64,000 nucleotides of DNA from Nocardia sp. CY41 (GCF_009829325.1 NZ_VUOS01000007.1:248001-312000); one strand, 5' to 3'; shown: positions 35,120 through 44,854, numbered from the stretch's first letter. Notes: generated by a model not told the origin, from the letters alone. Numbers and translations are program-made.

Positions 35120-35932
35120 TTCGGTCGGTTCCGGATAGCGCACCGCGACGCCGTCGAGCAGCAGTTCCACCGCGCCGTGCAGTAGGTCGTCGAAGTCCAT
35201 CTCGAAGGAGTCCGAGTCGGCGAGGAGGCGGTGCAGGACGGGGCGGACCGTGGGGTCGAGCAGTTCGGCGAACTCGTGGCGCAGCGCGGTCGCCTCGGCG
35301 GCGTCGCGGGGCTCGCCGAGGCGGTCGGCGCGCTCGGAAGTCCACAACAGCGCGAGGCCCTGGACCAGACCGGAGAGCGCGAGGTAGATCGCGAAACCCG
35401 TGCGCCGGGTCAGGCCGGGACGATCGAGCGCGGCGAAGTTCCGTTCCAGGACGTCCAGCAGGGCCGGGCCGAGCGGGGGACGGGTGCGTGCCAGCAGCGG
35501 CAGCATCCACGGATGCCTGCGGTAGAGGCGCCACTCCTCGTGCGCTTCGTGCCGCAGCCGTCGGCGCCAGCCGGCGCATCCGGCCGCGGGCGGCGGGATC
35601 TCGTCGAGCACCAGCTCGGCCATGCTCGCCAGCAGCGTTTCCTGGTCGGGGAAGTGGCGGTAGAGGGTGGCGGTCGCGACCCCGAGCGCACTGGCCAGGC
35701 GGCGCATGGTGAGTCCGTCGATTCCGTCGCGGTCGGCCAGTTGCACCGCCGCCCGCGCGATGCCGACCGCGGTGAGACGCGTCGGGCGGCTCGGGCGGCG
35801 CACCGGGATCGACGCGCGGCGCGCGCGGTAGGCACGCGCCTGGCAGGAGCGCGAGCAGTACTTGCGCCGTCGGCCCGTGGCGGGCTGAGCGAGTTCTCTG
35901 CGGCAGACCGCGCACGTCATCGGCCGTTCCAT
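35117..35932 (-). CDS. TetR-type regulator with N-terminal zinc-ribbon-like segment
   Basis: This 271-residue protein starts at ATG 35932 (ATG 35920 also possible). It begins with a Cys4 cluster, C7-x2-C10 and C26-x3-C30 (TCAVC and KYCSRSC), that should bind zinc. A basic linker and a TetR helix-turn-helix follow (LTMRRLASALGVATATLYRHFPDQETLL, about 85-115), then a ligand domain with the C-terminal fold seen in TetR_C proteins. The Cys4 addition is found in some actinobacterial regulators but is unusual. The gene lies head-to-head with a GNAT gene at 36028, the probable target. Confidence 0.8.
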   Translation of the reverse strand: MERPMTCAVCRRELAQPATGRRRKYCSRSCQARAYRARRASIPVRRPSRPTRLTAVGIARAAVQLADRDGIDGLTMRRLASALGVATATLYRHFPDQETLLASMAELVLDEIPPPAAGCAGWRRRLRHEAHEEWRLYRRHPWMLPLLARTRPPLGPALLDVLERNFAALDRPGLTRRTGFAIYLALSGLVQGLALLWTSERADRLGEPRDAAEATALRHEFAELLDPTVRPVLHRLLADSDSFEMDFDDLLHGAVELLLDGVAVRYPEPTE

Positions 35933-36027
35933 TTCGACACACGAACAGGTGTGACGAAATAGTAGCAACCTGCCTTTGACCTGCCTAGATTCGATGACCG
36001 ATACGGTGTTCACAGGAAGGGACGCGG

Positions 36028-36633
36028 ATGGAGTTCACTGTGCGCCGGGCGGGTCGGCGCGACCGGGACGCGCTGATCGACGCGTTCGGCATCGCCAGCG
36101 CGGACGAGGTGGTGACGGAGTGGGTGCTGGACGGGCAGTCCGATCCGGCTTTCCGTACCGCGTTCGTGCCCGGGTTGGTGGATCGAGCGCTGCGCGACGA
36201 CGAGATCTGGGTAGCCGGGCCGGGCGAGGAGATCTGGTCGATGTCGATCTGGCAGCACGTCACCTCGGTCGAGCGATTCGCCGACGAAGCCGCCGAGGCG
36301 CGGACGATGCTCGAGCAGGCTCCCGGTCTGCGCGTGGCGCAGCGGCTGGCGTATCTCACCGACCTGCTCGCCCGCGAACACCCCCGCGAGTTTCCGCACC
36401 GCTACCTGCAGGTGATCGTCACGCTGCCGGAGCACCGCGGCGAGGGGGCGGGTGCGGTGATCCTCGCCGACCGCTTGAAAGCGGCGTCCGAAGCGGACGT
36501 CCCGGCGTTTCTCGAAGCCAGCACCGAACGATCCGCCCGGCTCTACAGCCGCTGCGGATTCGCGCCGACCGCGGCGACCCACACGCTGCCGGAGAACGGC
36601 CCGACACTCATCCCGATGTGGTTCCGGCCGTAG
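36028..36633 (+). CDS. GNAT-family N-acetyltransferase
   Basis: This 201-residue protein begins MEFTVRRAGRRDRDALIDAF. It has the acetyl-CoA loop in a degenerate form (VTLPEHRGEGAGAVILADRL) and a C-terminal strand SARLYSRCGFAPTAATHTLPENGPTLIPMW, as in the GNAT group with Rv-type puromycin-acetyltransferase similarity. AGGAAGG precedes the ATG. The divergent Cys4-TetR gene is its likely regulator. Confidence 0.78.
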   Translation: MEFTVRRAGRRDRDALIDAFGIASADEVVTEWVLDGQSDPAFRTAFVPGLVDRALRDDEIWVAGPGEEIWSMSIWQHVTSVERFADEAAEARTMLEQAPGLRVAQRLAYLTDLLAREHPREFPHRYLQVIVTLPEHRGEGAGAVILADRLKAASEADVPAFLEASTERSARLYSRCGFAPTAATHTLPENGPTLIPMWFRP

Positions 36634-36670
36634 CGTGCGCGGGGCGGGCTTGCGCCGCCGCGGTCCCGGA

Positions 36671-36676
36671 TAAGCT
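36671..36676 (+). promoter_or_regulatory. -10 box of gcvT (leaderless)
   Basis: TAAGCT ends six bases before GTG 36683. Confidence 0.55.
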
Positions 36677-36682
36677 CGGCTG

Positions 36683-37783
36683 GTGACCGAGACGAGCCTC
36701 CTGCAAGGACCCATCCACGCCGTGCACGTCGAGCTGGGCGCCACCTTCGCGCCGTTCGGCGGCTGGGAGATGCCGGTGTCCTACGCGGGCACGGTGACCG
36801 AGCACCAGGCGGTCCGCACGACGGTCGGGCTGTTCGATGTCAGCCATCTGGGCAAGGCGACGGTGCGCGGCCGAGGCGCCGCGGCGTTCGTGAATTCGGC
36901 GCTCACCAACGATCTGGGCCGCATCCGCCCGGGCAAGGCGCAGTACACGCTGTGCTGCGCCCCGGACGGCGGCGTGATCGACGACCTGATCGCCTATTAC
37001 GTCGGCGAGGACGAGATCTTCCTGGTGCCGAACGCCGCCAACACCGCGGCGGTCGTCGCCGAGCTGCACGAGGCCGCGCCCGACGGCGTCACGGTGACCG
37101 ACGAGCACCGCGACTACGCCGTGTTCGCCGTGCAGGGGCCGCGCTCCGCCGAGGTGCTCGACGCGCTCGGCCTGCCCACCGAGCTCGAGTACATGGCCTA
37201 TGCCGACGCGGACTGGGACGGCCGCCCCGTCCGGGTCTGCCGCACCGGTTACACCGGCGAGCACGGCTACGAGCTGCTGCCCCGCTGGGCCGACGCCGAA
37301 CCGCTGTTCCGCGCCTTGGTCGAGCAGGTGCGCGCCGCCGAGGGCCAGGTGGCCGGGCTGGGCGCCCGCGACACCCTGCGGACCGAGATGGGCTATCCCC
37401 TGCACGGGCACGAGCTCTCGCCCGCCATCTCCCCGGTGCAAGCGCGCTGCGGTTGGGCGGTGGGCTGGCAGAAACCGGAGTTCTGGGGCAAGGCCGCTCT
37501 GGAGCAGGAGAAGTCGGACGGTCCGCGCCGAATCCTGCTGGGGCTCAAGGCGCTGGACCGAGGTGTGCTCCGGCAGGGGCAAACCGTGCTACACGAGGGC
37601 GAGCCGGTCGGCGAAACCACGTCCGGCACCTTCTCGCCCACGCTGAAACTCGGCATCGCGCTGGCGCTGCTGGACACCGCGGCCGGCATCGAACCCGGCG
37701 CCGAGGTCGAGGTCGATGTGCGCGGCCGCCGTCTGCGCTGCGAAACCGTCCGTCCGCCGTTCGTCCGGACCAACACCAAGTGA
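36683..37783 (+). CDS. gcvT: Glycine cleavage system aminomethyltransferase (T protein)
   Basis: This 366-residue enzyme takes the aminomethyl group from lipoylated H protein and, with tetrahydrofolate, releases ammonia and methylene-THF. It starts with [13 protein letters not shown], continues with [15 protein letters not shown] and has the folate-site Asp in [29 protein letters not shown] and [19 protein letters not shown] are further family blocks. Gene order (pepA, gcvT, ilvE) matches Rv2213-Rv2210c. The system needs lipoate from LipB/LipA encoded nearby. Confidence 0.95.
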   Translation: MTETSLLQGPIHAVHVELGATFAPFGGWEMPVSYAGTVTEHQAVRTTVGLFDVSHLGKATVRGRGAAAFVNSALTNDLGRIRPGKAQYTLCCAPDGGVIDDLIAYYVGEDEIFLVPNAANTAAVVAELHEAAPDGVTVTDEHRDYAVFAVQGPRSAEVLDALGLPTELEYMAYADADWDGRPVRVCRTGYTGEHGYELLPRWADAEPLFRALVEQVRAAEGQVAGLGARDTLRTEMGYPLHGHELSPAISPVQARCGWAVGWQKPEFWGKAALEQEKSDGPRRILLGLKALDRGVLRQGQTVLHEGEPVGETTSGTFSPTLKLGIALALLDTAAGIEPGAEVEVDVRGRRLRCETVRPPFVRTNTK

Positions 37784-37858
37784 GGGACGCGCGCACGAGC
37801 CGCCGAGGGTGACGCGGTGCGGTGCGGACCGTGGCGAAATGGCCGGAAGCGGGCCGGA

Positions 37859-37864
37859 TAGGAT
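37859..37864 (+). promoter_or_regulatory. -10 box of ilvE (leaderless)
   Basis: TAGGAT ends seven bases before ATG 37872. Confidence 0.55.
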
Positions 37865-37871
37865 CGTCGGC

Positions 37872-38969
37872 ATGACCGCTGCCGCACAGTTCACCCGTGT
37901 TCCGCATCCCGCGCCGCTTCCGGCGCAGCGGCGACAAGAGGTACTGGCGGAGCCGGGGTTCGGGCGCCACTTCACCGATCACATGGTCTCGATCGATTAC
38001 GTCGGCGGCACGTGGACCAACGCGCGGGTGGAGCCGTACGGGCCGCTCGCGCTGGACCCCGCGACCATGGTGTTCCACTACGGCCAGGCCATCTTCGAGG
38101 GACTGAAGGCCTACCGGCAGAGCGACGGCAGCGTCTCCTGCTTCCGCATCGACGCCAACGCGGCGCGTTTCCGCCGGTCGGCTCGCCGGATGGCGATGGC
38201 CGAACTGCCCGACGAGCTGTTCGTCGAGTCGGTGCGGCAACTGCTGGAGGTGGACCGGGACTGGGTGCCCGCGGCGGGCGGCGAGGAATCGCTGTACCTG
38301 CGGCCGTTCATGTTCGCCACCGAGGCCGGGCTGGGCGTGAAGCCCGCCGCGGCGTACAAGTACCTGCTGCTCGGCTCCCCGGCGGGAGCCTACTTCCCGC
38401 GGGGCGTGAAGCCGGTGCGGGTCTGGCTGTCCACCGAATACGTGCGCGCCGCGCCGGGCGGCACCGGCGAGGCGAAGGTCGCGGGCAACTACGCGGCGTC
38501 ACTGCTCGCGCAGGCCGAGGCATCGGCCAAGGGGTGCGACCAAGTGGTGTGGCTGGACGCGTGTGAGCGCCGCTACGTCGAGGAAATGGGCACCAACAAC
38601 CTGTTCTTCGTCTTCGGTTCCGGCTCCGAGGCGCGGCTGGTCACCCCGGAGCTGTCCGGCTCGTTGCTGCCGGGCATCACCAGGGACTCGCTGCTCACCC
38701 TCGCCGCCGACTCCGGCTTCCCGGTCGAGGAGCGCAAGATCTCGGTGGAGGAATGGCGCAAGGGCGCCGAATCCGGGGAGATCACCGAGGTTTTCGCGTG
38801 CGGCACCGCCGCGGTGATCACGCCGGTCGGCTGGGTGCGTTCCGAGGCGGGCGAATTCACCATCGGCGGCGGCGAGCCCGGCGCGGTCACCATGGCTCTG
38901 CGCGACACCCTCACCGGCATCCAGCGCGGCACCTTCGCGGACAAGCACGGGTGGATGCGTCCGATGTGA
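37872..38969 (+). CDS. ilvE: Branched-chain amino acid aminotransferase
   Basis: This 365-residue PLP enzyme (fold type IV) makes Leu, Ile and Val from their 2-oxoacids with glutamate. The PLP lysine is in [13 protein letters not shown]. Other class IV blocks are [44 protein letters not shown], and [17 protein letters not shown] near the end. Length and order are those of Rv2210c. ATG 37872 is preferred because the -10 box sits seven bases before it. Confidence 0.96.
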   Translation: MTAAAQFTRVPHPAPLPAQRRQEVLAEPGFGRHFTDHMVSIDYVGGTWTNARVEPYGPLALDPATMVFHYGQAIFEGLKAYRQSDGSVSCFRIDANAARFRRSARRMAMAELPDELFVESVRQLLEVDRDWVPAAGGEESLYLRPFMFATEAGLGVKPAAAYKYLLLGSPAGAYFPRGVKPVRVWLSTEYVRAAPGGTGEAKVAGNYAASLLAQAEASAKGCDQVVWLDACERRYVEEMGTNNLFFVFGSGSEARLVTPELSGSLLPGITRDSLLTLAADSGFPVEERKISVEEWRKGAESGEITEVFACGTAAVITPVGWVRSEAGEFTIGGGEPGAVTMALRDTLTGIQRGTFADKHGWMRPM

Positions 38970-38970
38970 C

Positions 38971-39684
38971 TCAGCCCGGCATCAGCATGTGCCACTGTTC
39001 CAGCGTCTGCGGACGCATGACGTAATTCTTGTCCCGGACAGTGGACAGCGCGGCGTTGGGTTCCTGCGAATACCAGTGACCCGGGTACACGACCGGGTCA
39101 CCGGGAAGTCCGGCCAGGTAGCGCAGGCTGCGGAACATTTCGTCCGAATCGCCGCCGGGGAAGTCGGTGCGGCCGCAGCCGTCGACGAACAACGTGTCGC
39201 CTGCGATCAGGCGGTTGTCGAACAGAAAGCATTGGCTGCCCGGGGTGTGGCCGGGCGTGTGTAGTAACTCGATGTCGAAGGCTCCGACGGTGACCTTGTC
39301 GCCGTGCTCGCGTCCGGTCAGCTCGCTCTCCGCGATGCCGGTCACGTTGGCCACCCAGGGCAGCTCTGTGGCGTTGACATGCACTGGGACGCTTGTCTTT
39401 TCGAGCAGTTCGCGCACTCCGCGCAGGGTGAAGCCGAGCATCGTGCCGCCCACGTGATCGGGGTGGTGATGGGTGGCGAGCACGCCGCGCAGACGCAAGC
39501 CGTCGCCCTCGGCGATGTCGACCAGATCGCCCGCGGCGTAGGCCGGATCGATCACCACGCACTCGCCCGTTTCCCGATCGCCGATGAGATAGGCGAAGTT
39601 GCGCATCTGCGTCGCGATCGGATCGCCCACGGCGTAGTCGCGTCCCGACAACAACTGGCGAAAATACAGGCGCTCAGAAGACAT
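38971..39684 (-). CDS. MBL-fold hydrolase, glyoxalase II type
   Basis: This 237-residue metallo-beta-lactamase-fold protein has the di-metal motif THHHPDHVGG, a second His in HTPGHTPGSQC, an Asp in FVDGCGRTDFPGGD and a final His in PGHWY. These are shared by hydroxyacylglutathione hydrolases and persulfide dioxygenase-like proteins. Actinobacteria lack glutathione, so a mycothiol thioester or another thioester is the likelier substrate. It is convergent with ilvE (1-base gap). The start ATG 39684 has TAAGGT seven bases upstream. Confidence 0.86.
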   Translation of the reverse strand: MSSERLYFRQLLSGRDYAVGDPIATQMRNFAYLIGDRETGECVVIDPAYAAGDLVDIAEGDGLRLRGVLATHHHPDHVGGTMLGFTLRGVRELLEKTSVPVHVNATELPWVANVTGIAESELTGREHGDKVTVGAFDIELLHTPGHTPGSQCFLFDNRLIAGDTLFVDGCGRTDFPGGDSDEMFRSLRYLAGLPGDPVVYPGHWYSQEPNAALSTVRDKNYVMRPQTLEQWHMLMPG

Positions 39685-39691
39685 ACCGCCC

Positions 39692-39697
39692 ACCTTA
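39692..39697 (-). promoter_or_regulatory. -10 box of the MBL-fold gene (leaderless)
   Basis: TAAGGT ends seven bases before ATG 39684. Confidence 0.55.
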
Positions 39698-39804
39698 TTG
39701 CCCGACCCAGACGACCCGCGCGTCACGGCCGGAAAAATTCCAGTGACTCAGACTCTCGCTCCCGGTTCGCCCGGGCAAACACCCGAGTCGGCGGCCGCGG
39801 CCGG

Positions 39805-40560
39805 TCAGCCGGGCTGGACGGTAAGGGACAGCACAGCCGCCGTGAGCGCCACCGTGGTCTCGACGGCGGCGCCGAGGACGTCACCGGAGAGCCCTCCGAA
39901 GCGGCGGGCGCAGTGTCGGACCAGGATCGCCGAGGCGGCCAGACCGAGCGCCACGGCGAGAGGCCCGAGCCACGGCCGTCCCGGGACGGCGAACAGCGCG
40001 ACAGCGACCGCGGCCCCCGGCCAGCACACCGTCGCGACGGCCGACTGCGTGCCCGCGACCAGCACGCCGAACCCGGTCCCCGGCGCGGCGGGGACACCGC
40101 GGCAGGCGAGGATCACCGCGACGCGGCCGGTCGCCACGGCAAGGGCCACGGCGAGCCATCTGCCGGAGTCGGCCAGCGCCGCGAACGCAAACGCCTGCAC
40201 CCCGATAGCGAACGCGAGGCCCGCGACACCGAAGGGCCCGGCCCCGCCGCTCTTCATGATCTGCCTGGCCCGCTCCGGCGGTCCGTAGCTGCCGAGTCCG
40301 TCCAAAGTGTCGGCAAGGCCGTCGAGATGCATACCCCGGGTGATCAGCGCCAGCGCGCCGACCACCAGCAGCCCGGCCAGCGCGGCGCTCGCCCCGGCCC
40401 GGGTGAGAGCCAAGAGCAGGCCCGCGGCCCCCGCGCCGAGCAGCGCGCCGACCAGCGGTGCCAGCAGGATCGCGCGCCCTGCCGCCGCGCGGTCCACGGC
40501 ATCCGGGCCGCGCACCGGCAGCACCGTCAGCCAGGAGATCGCCAACCGGACGCCGTTCAC
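39805..40560 (-). CDS. cobS: Adenosylcobinamide-GDP ribazoletransferase (cobalamin synthase)
   Basis: This integral membrane protein of 251 residues joins alpha-ribazole with adenosylcobinamide-GDP in the last steps of cobalamin assembly. TRGMHLDGLADTLDGLGS with the following KSGGAGPFGV is the family signature, with the Asp-rich face that binds Mg-GDP. Around it lie six or so hydrophobic helices. The start GTG 40560 begins the first conserved strand (RLAISWLTVLPV). It follows cobT in the same direction. Confidence 0.92.
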   Translation of the reverse strand: MNGVRLAISWLTVLPVRGPDAVDRAAAGRAILLAPLVGALLGAGAAGLLLALTRAGASAALAGLLVVGALALITRGMHLDGLADTLDGLGSYGPPERARQIMKSGGAGPFGVAGLAFAIGVQAFAFAALADSGRWLAVALAVATGRVAVILACRGVPAAPGTGFGVLVAGTQSAVATVCWPGAAVAVALFAVPGRPWLGPLAVALGLAASAILVRHCARRFGGLSGDVLGAAVETTVALTAAVLSLTVQPG

Positions 40561-40720
40561 ACCGAACCTCGCGTGCTGGGCGGCGTCGCGCGCGTTGTGT
40601 CGCAGACCCGGTCCGGTCCGGCTGTCGGCCCGCACGTCGCGGACCCGGGAGCCGCGGGGAGCGGTTGTCGCCCGCTCGGCGTCGGCGGGTGAAGGACGGC
40701 GTCGCGGGGCCCGGAAGACT

Positions 40721-41800
40721 TCACTTGCGCAGGTCGGGCGCGGTATTCGCCGGTTCGTCGTCGGCGGTGCTGACGCCCGCTTCACCGAAGGTGGACATCT
40801 CCGCGAGCGCGGCCACCGCCGAGCGGAGAACGGGCAGAGCGGTCAGGGCTCCGGAGCCTTCGCCGAGGCGCATGGTCAGGTCGAGCACGGGGTCGAGGCG
40901 CAGGTGTCGCAGCGCGAGGTCGTGCGCCGGTTCGGTCGAGCGGTGACCGGCCAGCCACCAGGCGCTCGCGCCCGCGGCGAAGTCTTCGGCGACCATGGCC
41001 GCGGCCGTGACGACGACCCCGTCGAGCACGACGGGCGTGCGCCGGGTGGCGGCCTGGGCGAGGAACGCGGCCATCGCGGCGAAGTCGGCGCCCGCGGCCA
41101 CCCGGAGCAGTTCGACCGGGTCCTTCACCACCGGGCGGGCGCGGCGCATCGCGTCGCGGATCGCGGCGACCTTGCGAATCCATCCCGCGTCGTCGACGCC
41201 GGTGCCGCGGCCAACGGCGGCGACCGGTTCGGTCTTGGTGAGGCTCGCGACGAGCACGGTGGCCGGCGTCGTGTTGCCGATGCCCATGTCGCCCGCGATC
41301 AGCAGATCGGCGCCGGCGTCGATCTCCTCGTCGGCGATGGCGCGGCCCGCCTCGATCGCCGCCCGGACCTCCTCGGCGGTGAGCGCGTCCTCGCGGTCGA
41401 TCGCCCCGCTGGAACGGCGCACCTTGTGCTTGGCCACCTGCGGGTCGGTGTCCGCGTCCACGGAGATGTCCGCGACCCGCACCGTCGCGCCCGCCACCGC
41501 CGCGAGCGCGTTCACCGCGGCGCCGCCGGCCAGGAAGTTCGCGACCATCTGCGCGGTGACTTCGCTCGGATACGCCGATACCCCGTGCCGGGCGACGCCG
41601 TGATCCCCGGCGAAGATCACGACCCGCGCACGCTCGAACTGCTTCGGCGGGCAGGTGCCCTGACAGGCCGCCACCCAGTTGCCGAGGAGCTCCAAACGGC
41701 CGAGCGCGCCGGCGGGCTTGGTCAGCTGCGCTTGGCGCTGTTCGGCCGCCGCACGAGATTGTGCGTCCGGAGGCGCTACCGGTCCGAATCCGTGCGTCAC
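40721..41800 (-). CDS. cobT: Nicotinate-nucleotide:dimethylbenzimidazole phosphoribosyltransferase
   Basis: This 359-residue enzyme makes alpha-ribazole phosphate, the lower ligand of B12. [54 protein letters not shown] and the late catalytic Glu region [19 protein letters not shown] are clear family blocks. It lies between cobU and cobS on the same strand. In M. tuberculosis the same three genes are together (Rv0254c for cobU is apart), so this layout is the more complete one. Confidence 0.94.
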   Translation of the reverse strand: MTHGFGPVAPPDAQSRAAAEQRQAQLTKPAGALGRLELLGNWVAACQGTCPPKQFERARVVIFAGDHGVARHGVSAYPSEVTAQMVANFLAGGAAVNALAAVAGATVRVADISVDADTDPQVAKHKVRRSSGAIDREDALTAEEVRAAIEAGRAIADEEIDAGADLLIAGDMGIGNTTPATVLVASLTKTEPVAAVGRGTGVDDAGWIRKVAAIRDAMRRARPVVKDPVELLRVAAGADFAAMAAFLAQAATRRTPVVLDGVVVTAAAMVAEDFAAGASAWWLAGHRSTEPAHDLALRHLRLDPVLDLTMRLGEGSGALTALPVLRSAVAALAEMSTFGEAGVSTADDEPANTAPDLRK

Positions 41801-42141
41801 TATCGAGCCTTTCGGTCAGGGCGGTTGCGCCCACTACGCCGCCCAATCTTGCCATTGCCCCGTCGCACCGTGGGGCCGTGACCTGACCTCGCCGCCCCGG
41901 TTCGCCGCGCCCGCGGCATCGCCGAGCCGTCCGGCTGTCGACGGAAGCCGCATCGCCCGAGGCAAGATCGGCGTGTGCCACGCGGCACACGGGACAGGAG
42001 CCGGGGTGACCGGCTGAGGCGACACCGCGGTCGACGTCCAGAATCGGCGTCGCTCACACGAATACGATTGCAGCAAGGAAATTGCGAGGCGGTCGACCGG
42101 CTCGGTCGCGAGTCTCGCTGCGCGGAAGACGTGCTCGGACG
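41801..42141. other. Gap between cobU and cobT
   Basis: About 340 bases. A cobalamin riboswitch would be logical here, but I find neither a B12 box nor the CCACTG core on the minus strand. No gene is supported. Confidence 0.4.
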
Positions 42142-42696
42142 TTATTTGAGGCGGACCGGGAGACCGGCGATGACGAAGAATGCCTCGTCGCAGACTTGGG
42201 CCAGCCGCTGGTTGAGGGTGCCGATCTCGTCGCGGAACAAGCGGCCGGAGCGCGTGGCCGGGATGACGCCCATGCCCACTTCCGGGGTGACGATCACCAG
42301 ATCGCCGGTGTAGGCGGCGACGGCGGCGACCAGCGCGTCGGTGTCGGGGGAGATCGTGCCGCGCGGGGCGCCCCACGCGTCGCGCGCATCGATGCGGGCG
42401 GTCAACCAGGTGCCGATGTCATCGATCAGCGTGAAGACGGGCGGCGTCGGTGCGGTGAGGATCTCCGCCGGATCGGCGTTTTCCACGGTCGACCACCCCG
42501 CGGGTCGTCGGCCGCGGTGCCCGGCGATGCGTTCGGCGAAGTCTTGGTCGCCGGGATCGGGTACCGCGGTGGCGAGGTAGCGCACCGGGCCGCCCGCCCG
42601 GACCGCGAGGTCCTCCGCGAACGTCGACTTCCCGGACCGCGCGCCACCGAGGACGAGGGTGCTACGCGGCGCTGCGGACGAAGGGGGTTCGGACAC
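42142..42696 (-). CDS. cobU: Adenosylcobinamide kinase / guanylyltransferase
   Basis: This 184-residue enzyme phosphorylates adenosylcobinamide and adds GMP. The P-loop is LVLGGARSGKSTFAEDL (about 14-30). VRYLATAVPDPGDQDFAERI, with a His in AGHRGRRPAGW that carries the GMP, and LVIVTPEVGMGVIPATRSGRLFRDEIGTLNQ near the end are typical. The start GTG 42696 has TAGCGT six bases upstream. Confidence 0.95.
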   Translation of the reverse strand: MSEPPSSAAPRSTLVLGGARSGKSTFAEDLAVRAGGPVRYLATAVPDPGDQDFAERIAGHRGRRPAGWSTVENADPAEILTAPTPPVFTLIDDIGTWLTARIDARDAWGAPRGTISPDTDALVAAVAAYTGDLVIVTPEVGMGVIPATRSGRLFRDEIGTLNQRLAQVCDEAFFVIAGLPVRLK

Positions 42697-42702
42697 GGGT
42701 GC

Positions 42703-42708
42703 ACGCTA
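42703..42708 (-). promoter_or_regulatory. -10 box of cobU (leaderless)
   Basis: TAGCGT ends six bases before GTG 42696. Confidence 0.55.
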
Positions 42709-42769
42709 TCAACCAGCGGCGGGTCACCACGCGGCTCCCGAGGCGTGCCGGGTCGCGGCGCGCGAGCGG

Positions 42770-43738
42770 TCAGACCGCTGCTTCGGGACTGCGGCCGAAG
42801 CGGCGACGATATTCGGTGGGGGCGATGCCGACGAGGCGCTGGAAATGGTGACGCAGGAGGGCGCCGGAACCGAAACCGCAGCGCGCGGCGATGCGTTCCA
42901 GCCCGAAGTCGGTCTCCTCGAGCAGTTGCTTTGCCAGCAGCACGCGCTGGTTGGTGAGCCATTTCACCGGGGTGGTCCCGGTCTCGGCGGCGAAGCGGCG
43001 CGCGAAGGTGCGGGTGGACATGTTGGCCCGCGTGGCCAGGTCTTCGACCGTGTGCGGCAGGTCGAGGTGCTCGTTCATCCACTCCAGGGTGGGAATGAGA
43101 CTGTCGGAGGTGCAGGCGGCGACAGGGCGTTCGATGAACTGGCGCTGCCCGCCGTCACGCTGTGGCGGCACCACCATGCGCCGCGCGATCGCGTTGGCCA
43201 CGCCGCTGCCGAGTTCGCGCCGCACCAGGTGCAGGCAGGCGTCGATGCCCGCGGCGGTGCCCGCGCTGGTGATCAGATCGCCCTCGTCGACGAACAGGAC
43301 GTCCGGATCGACGGTCGCCGCCGGATACGCGGCGGCGAGTTGCTCCACATGACGCCAGTGCGTGGTGCATTTGCGGCCGTCGAGCAGACCCGCCGCCCCG
43401 GCCAGGAAGGCTCCGGAACAGACCGTGAGCACGGTCGCTCCGGCTGCCGCCGCGTCGCGGACGGCAGCGACGACTCGCGGGTCGAATCCGTGGTCCGCCG
43501 CGGCGGCGGGAATGGCGACCAGATCGGCCGTCGTGAGCTCCGCGAGGCCGTATTCCGGTGTGATCGTGATGCCGGGGCTCGTCGAGCGCAGTGGGACGCC
43601 CGGCTCGGCCCCGCACACCCGGAAATCGAAGCCGGGCAGCCCGTCGGCCGTGCGATCGAGTCCGAAAACCTCGCACACGACCCCGAATTCGAACATGGCC
43701 ATGCGTTCGGACAGCACCACGGCGACCTTCGACAGCAT
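42770..43738 (-). CDS. GlxA-type transcriptional regulator (DJ-1/PfpI plus AraC HTH)
   Basis: This 322-residue protein has an N-terminal class-I amidotransferase-like domain (1-200) with the nucleophile-elbow Cys in VLTVCSGAFLAGAAGLLDG. An AraC DNA-binding domain with two HTHs follows (about 215-320: TVEDLATRANMSTRTFARRF and LERIAARCGFGSGALLRHHF). Such regulators activate catabolic or stress genes, and the sensor is usually not an active amidase. A TAGACT box six bases before ATG 43738 suggests a leaderless message. The target is unknown. The small membrane gene at 43824 is divergent. Confidence 0.9.
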   Translation of the reverse strand: MLSKVAVVLSERMAMFEFGVVCEVFGLDRTADGLPGFDFRVCGAEPGVPLRSTSPGITITPEYGLAELTTADLVAIPAAAADHGFDPRVVAAVRDAAAAGATVLTVCSGAFLAGAAGLLDGRKCTTHWRHVEQLAAAYPAATVDPDVLFVDEGDLITSAGTAAGIDACLHLVRRELGSGVANAIARRMVVPPQRDGGQRQFIERPVAACTSDSLIPTLEWMNEHLDLPHTVEDLATRANMSTRTFARRFAAETGTTPVKWLTNQRVLLAKQLLEETDFGLERIAARCGFGSGALLRHHFQRLVGIAPTEYRRRFGRSPEAAV

Positions 43739-43744
43739 GCCGCC

Positions 43745-43750
43745 AGTCTA
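43745..43750 (-). promoter_or_regulatory. -10 box of the GlxA-type regulator (leaderless)
   Basis: TAGACT ends six bases before ATG 43738. Confidence 0.5.
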
Positions 43751-43823
43751 GTGGCCGAATTTTTACGAACTATGTCAGCACCGCCACTTTCGGCGGGAAA
43801 TGGATGAACGAAAAATTACTGCC

Positions 43824-43985
43824 ATGTCTACTTTCCTCATCGCCCTTGCAGTCCTCGTGGCATTCGCCACAGTCATCGCGCGCGGCACGGCCCGCGCGGG
43901 CTCCTCGAACGTGATCGACCGCGACGCGGAGCGACTGCACTCGGAATTGACGGCCATGCTCGGCCGCAACACCCACCACCGCTGA
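43824..43985 (+). CDS. Small single-pass membrane protein
   Basis: This 53-residue protein starts at ATG 43824. One N-terminal hydrophobic helix (STFLIALAVLVAFATVIARG) is followed by a short charged tail with DRDAERLHSELTAMLGR. No strong ribosome binding site is seen. Composition and codon use fit a real small membrane protein. Function unknown. Confidence 0.45.
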   Translation: MSTFLIALAVLVAFATVIARGTARAGSSNVIDRDAERLHSELTAMLGRNTHHR

Positions 43986-44145
43986 CGGACGGCAAACCGG
44001 TCCGCGCTCATGGCAGCCCTGCCCGGGCAGAGTCTGCCGGCCGAGCGCGCAGAGCGCTCACCGCGTCCGAACACCTCGCCCGTGTCGACTGTGCTTCGCA
44101 TCCAGCCAGGTGCGGCAAACGCGAGCCACAAAGGGCCGTGAACAC

Positions 44146-44164
44146 GCCGCGCCGAAGGCGCGGC
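44146..44164 (-). terminator. Terminator after the DUF3043 gene
   Basis: An 8-bp perfect stem (44146-44153 with 44157-44164) with a GAA/TTC triloop lies five bases after the stop. Confidence 0.65.
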
Positions 44165-44169
44165 AAAGA

Positions 44170-44841
44170 TCACACAGCGTCGCCTGGGCCGACGCGCGGT
44201 TTGGGGGCGCGCATCTTGCGGATCTGGGAGGCGCGGACGAAGGCGTACCAGCCGAGCCGGTAACCCAGGTCGGTGGTCTCCGGGAAACGCTCCCTGACCC
44301 GGTTGTTCACGACGCGGCCGAGCAGGAAGCCCTCGACGGCCATGAACAGCATCATCACCAGCATGGCGAGGGTCACGATGGTCTGTAGCGCGGGCGCGAC
44401 GAACATCGACAGGATCAGCACCAGCGCCATCGGCATGAAGAGGCCGACCAGGTTGCGCCGGGCGTCGACGATGTCGCGCACGAACGCCCGGACCGGACCT
44501 TGGTCACGCTGCGGCAGGTATTTGTCCTCGCCCGCGAGCATGCGCTCGCGGCGATCGGCGGCGGCCTCGCGTCGTCGAGCGGCCGCGGCCTTGCGCTCCT
44601 CTCTGCTGCCCCGCGCGGCCTTGCGCCGGGCGCGGGCCTCCTTCGCGGTGAGCGGAGCGGGTGCTACCGGGCCACGGCGCTTGCCTTGGGCGTCACGGCG
44701 TTTCGGGGTGGGACGGCCCTTGCCCGCGGTGGCCGTGGCCGCCGCGCGGGTGGTGCCCGCGGCCGAGTCACCGTTCGTGACCACCGTCGATTCGGCGGTC
44801 GCGTCGGTGGTGCTGGACTCGCCGCGACGGAACAACTTCAC
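44170..44841 (-). CDS. DUF3043 membrane protein
   Basis: This 223-residue protein has a long Ala/Arg/Lys-rich cytosolic N terminus (1-130, with RKAARGSREERKAAAARRR) and then ERMLAGEDKYLPQRDQGPVRAFVRDIVDARRN. Two membrane helices lie at about 133-153 and 157-180, and VNNRVRERFPETTDLGYRLGWYAFVRASQIRKMR is the conserved C-terminal block of DUF3043. It corresponds to Rv2206. Its function is unknown. The start GTG 44841 is supported by TAGCCT seven bases upstream. Confidence 0.88.
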   Translation of the reverse strand: MKLFRRGESSTTDATAESTVVTNGDSAAGTTRAAATATAGKGRPTPKRRDAQGKRRGPVAPAPLTAKEARARRKAARGSREERKAAAARRREAAADRRERMLAGEDKYLPQRDQGPVRAFVRDIVDARRNLVGLFMPMALVLILSMFVAPALQTIVTLAMLVMMLFMAVEGFLLGRVVNNRVRERFPETTDLGYRLGWYAFVRASQIRKMRAPKPRVGPGDAV

Positions 44842-44848
44842 ACCGACC

Positions 44849-44854
44849 AGGCTA
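44849..44854 (-). promoter_or_regulatory. -10 box of the DUF3043 gene (leaderless)
   Basis: TAGCCT ends seven bases before GTG 44841. Confidence 0.5.

Noticed and set aside
41801..42141. Cobalamin riboswitch between cobU and cobT
   Set aside because: Expected from context, but the B12 box and conserved core bases are not found on the minus strand.
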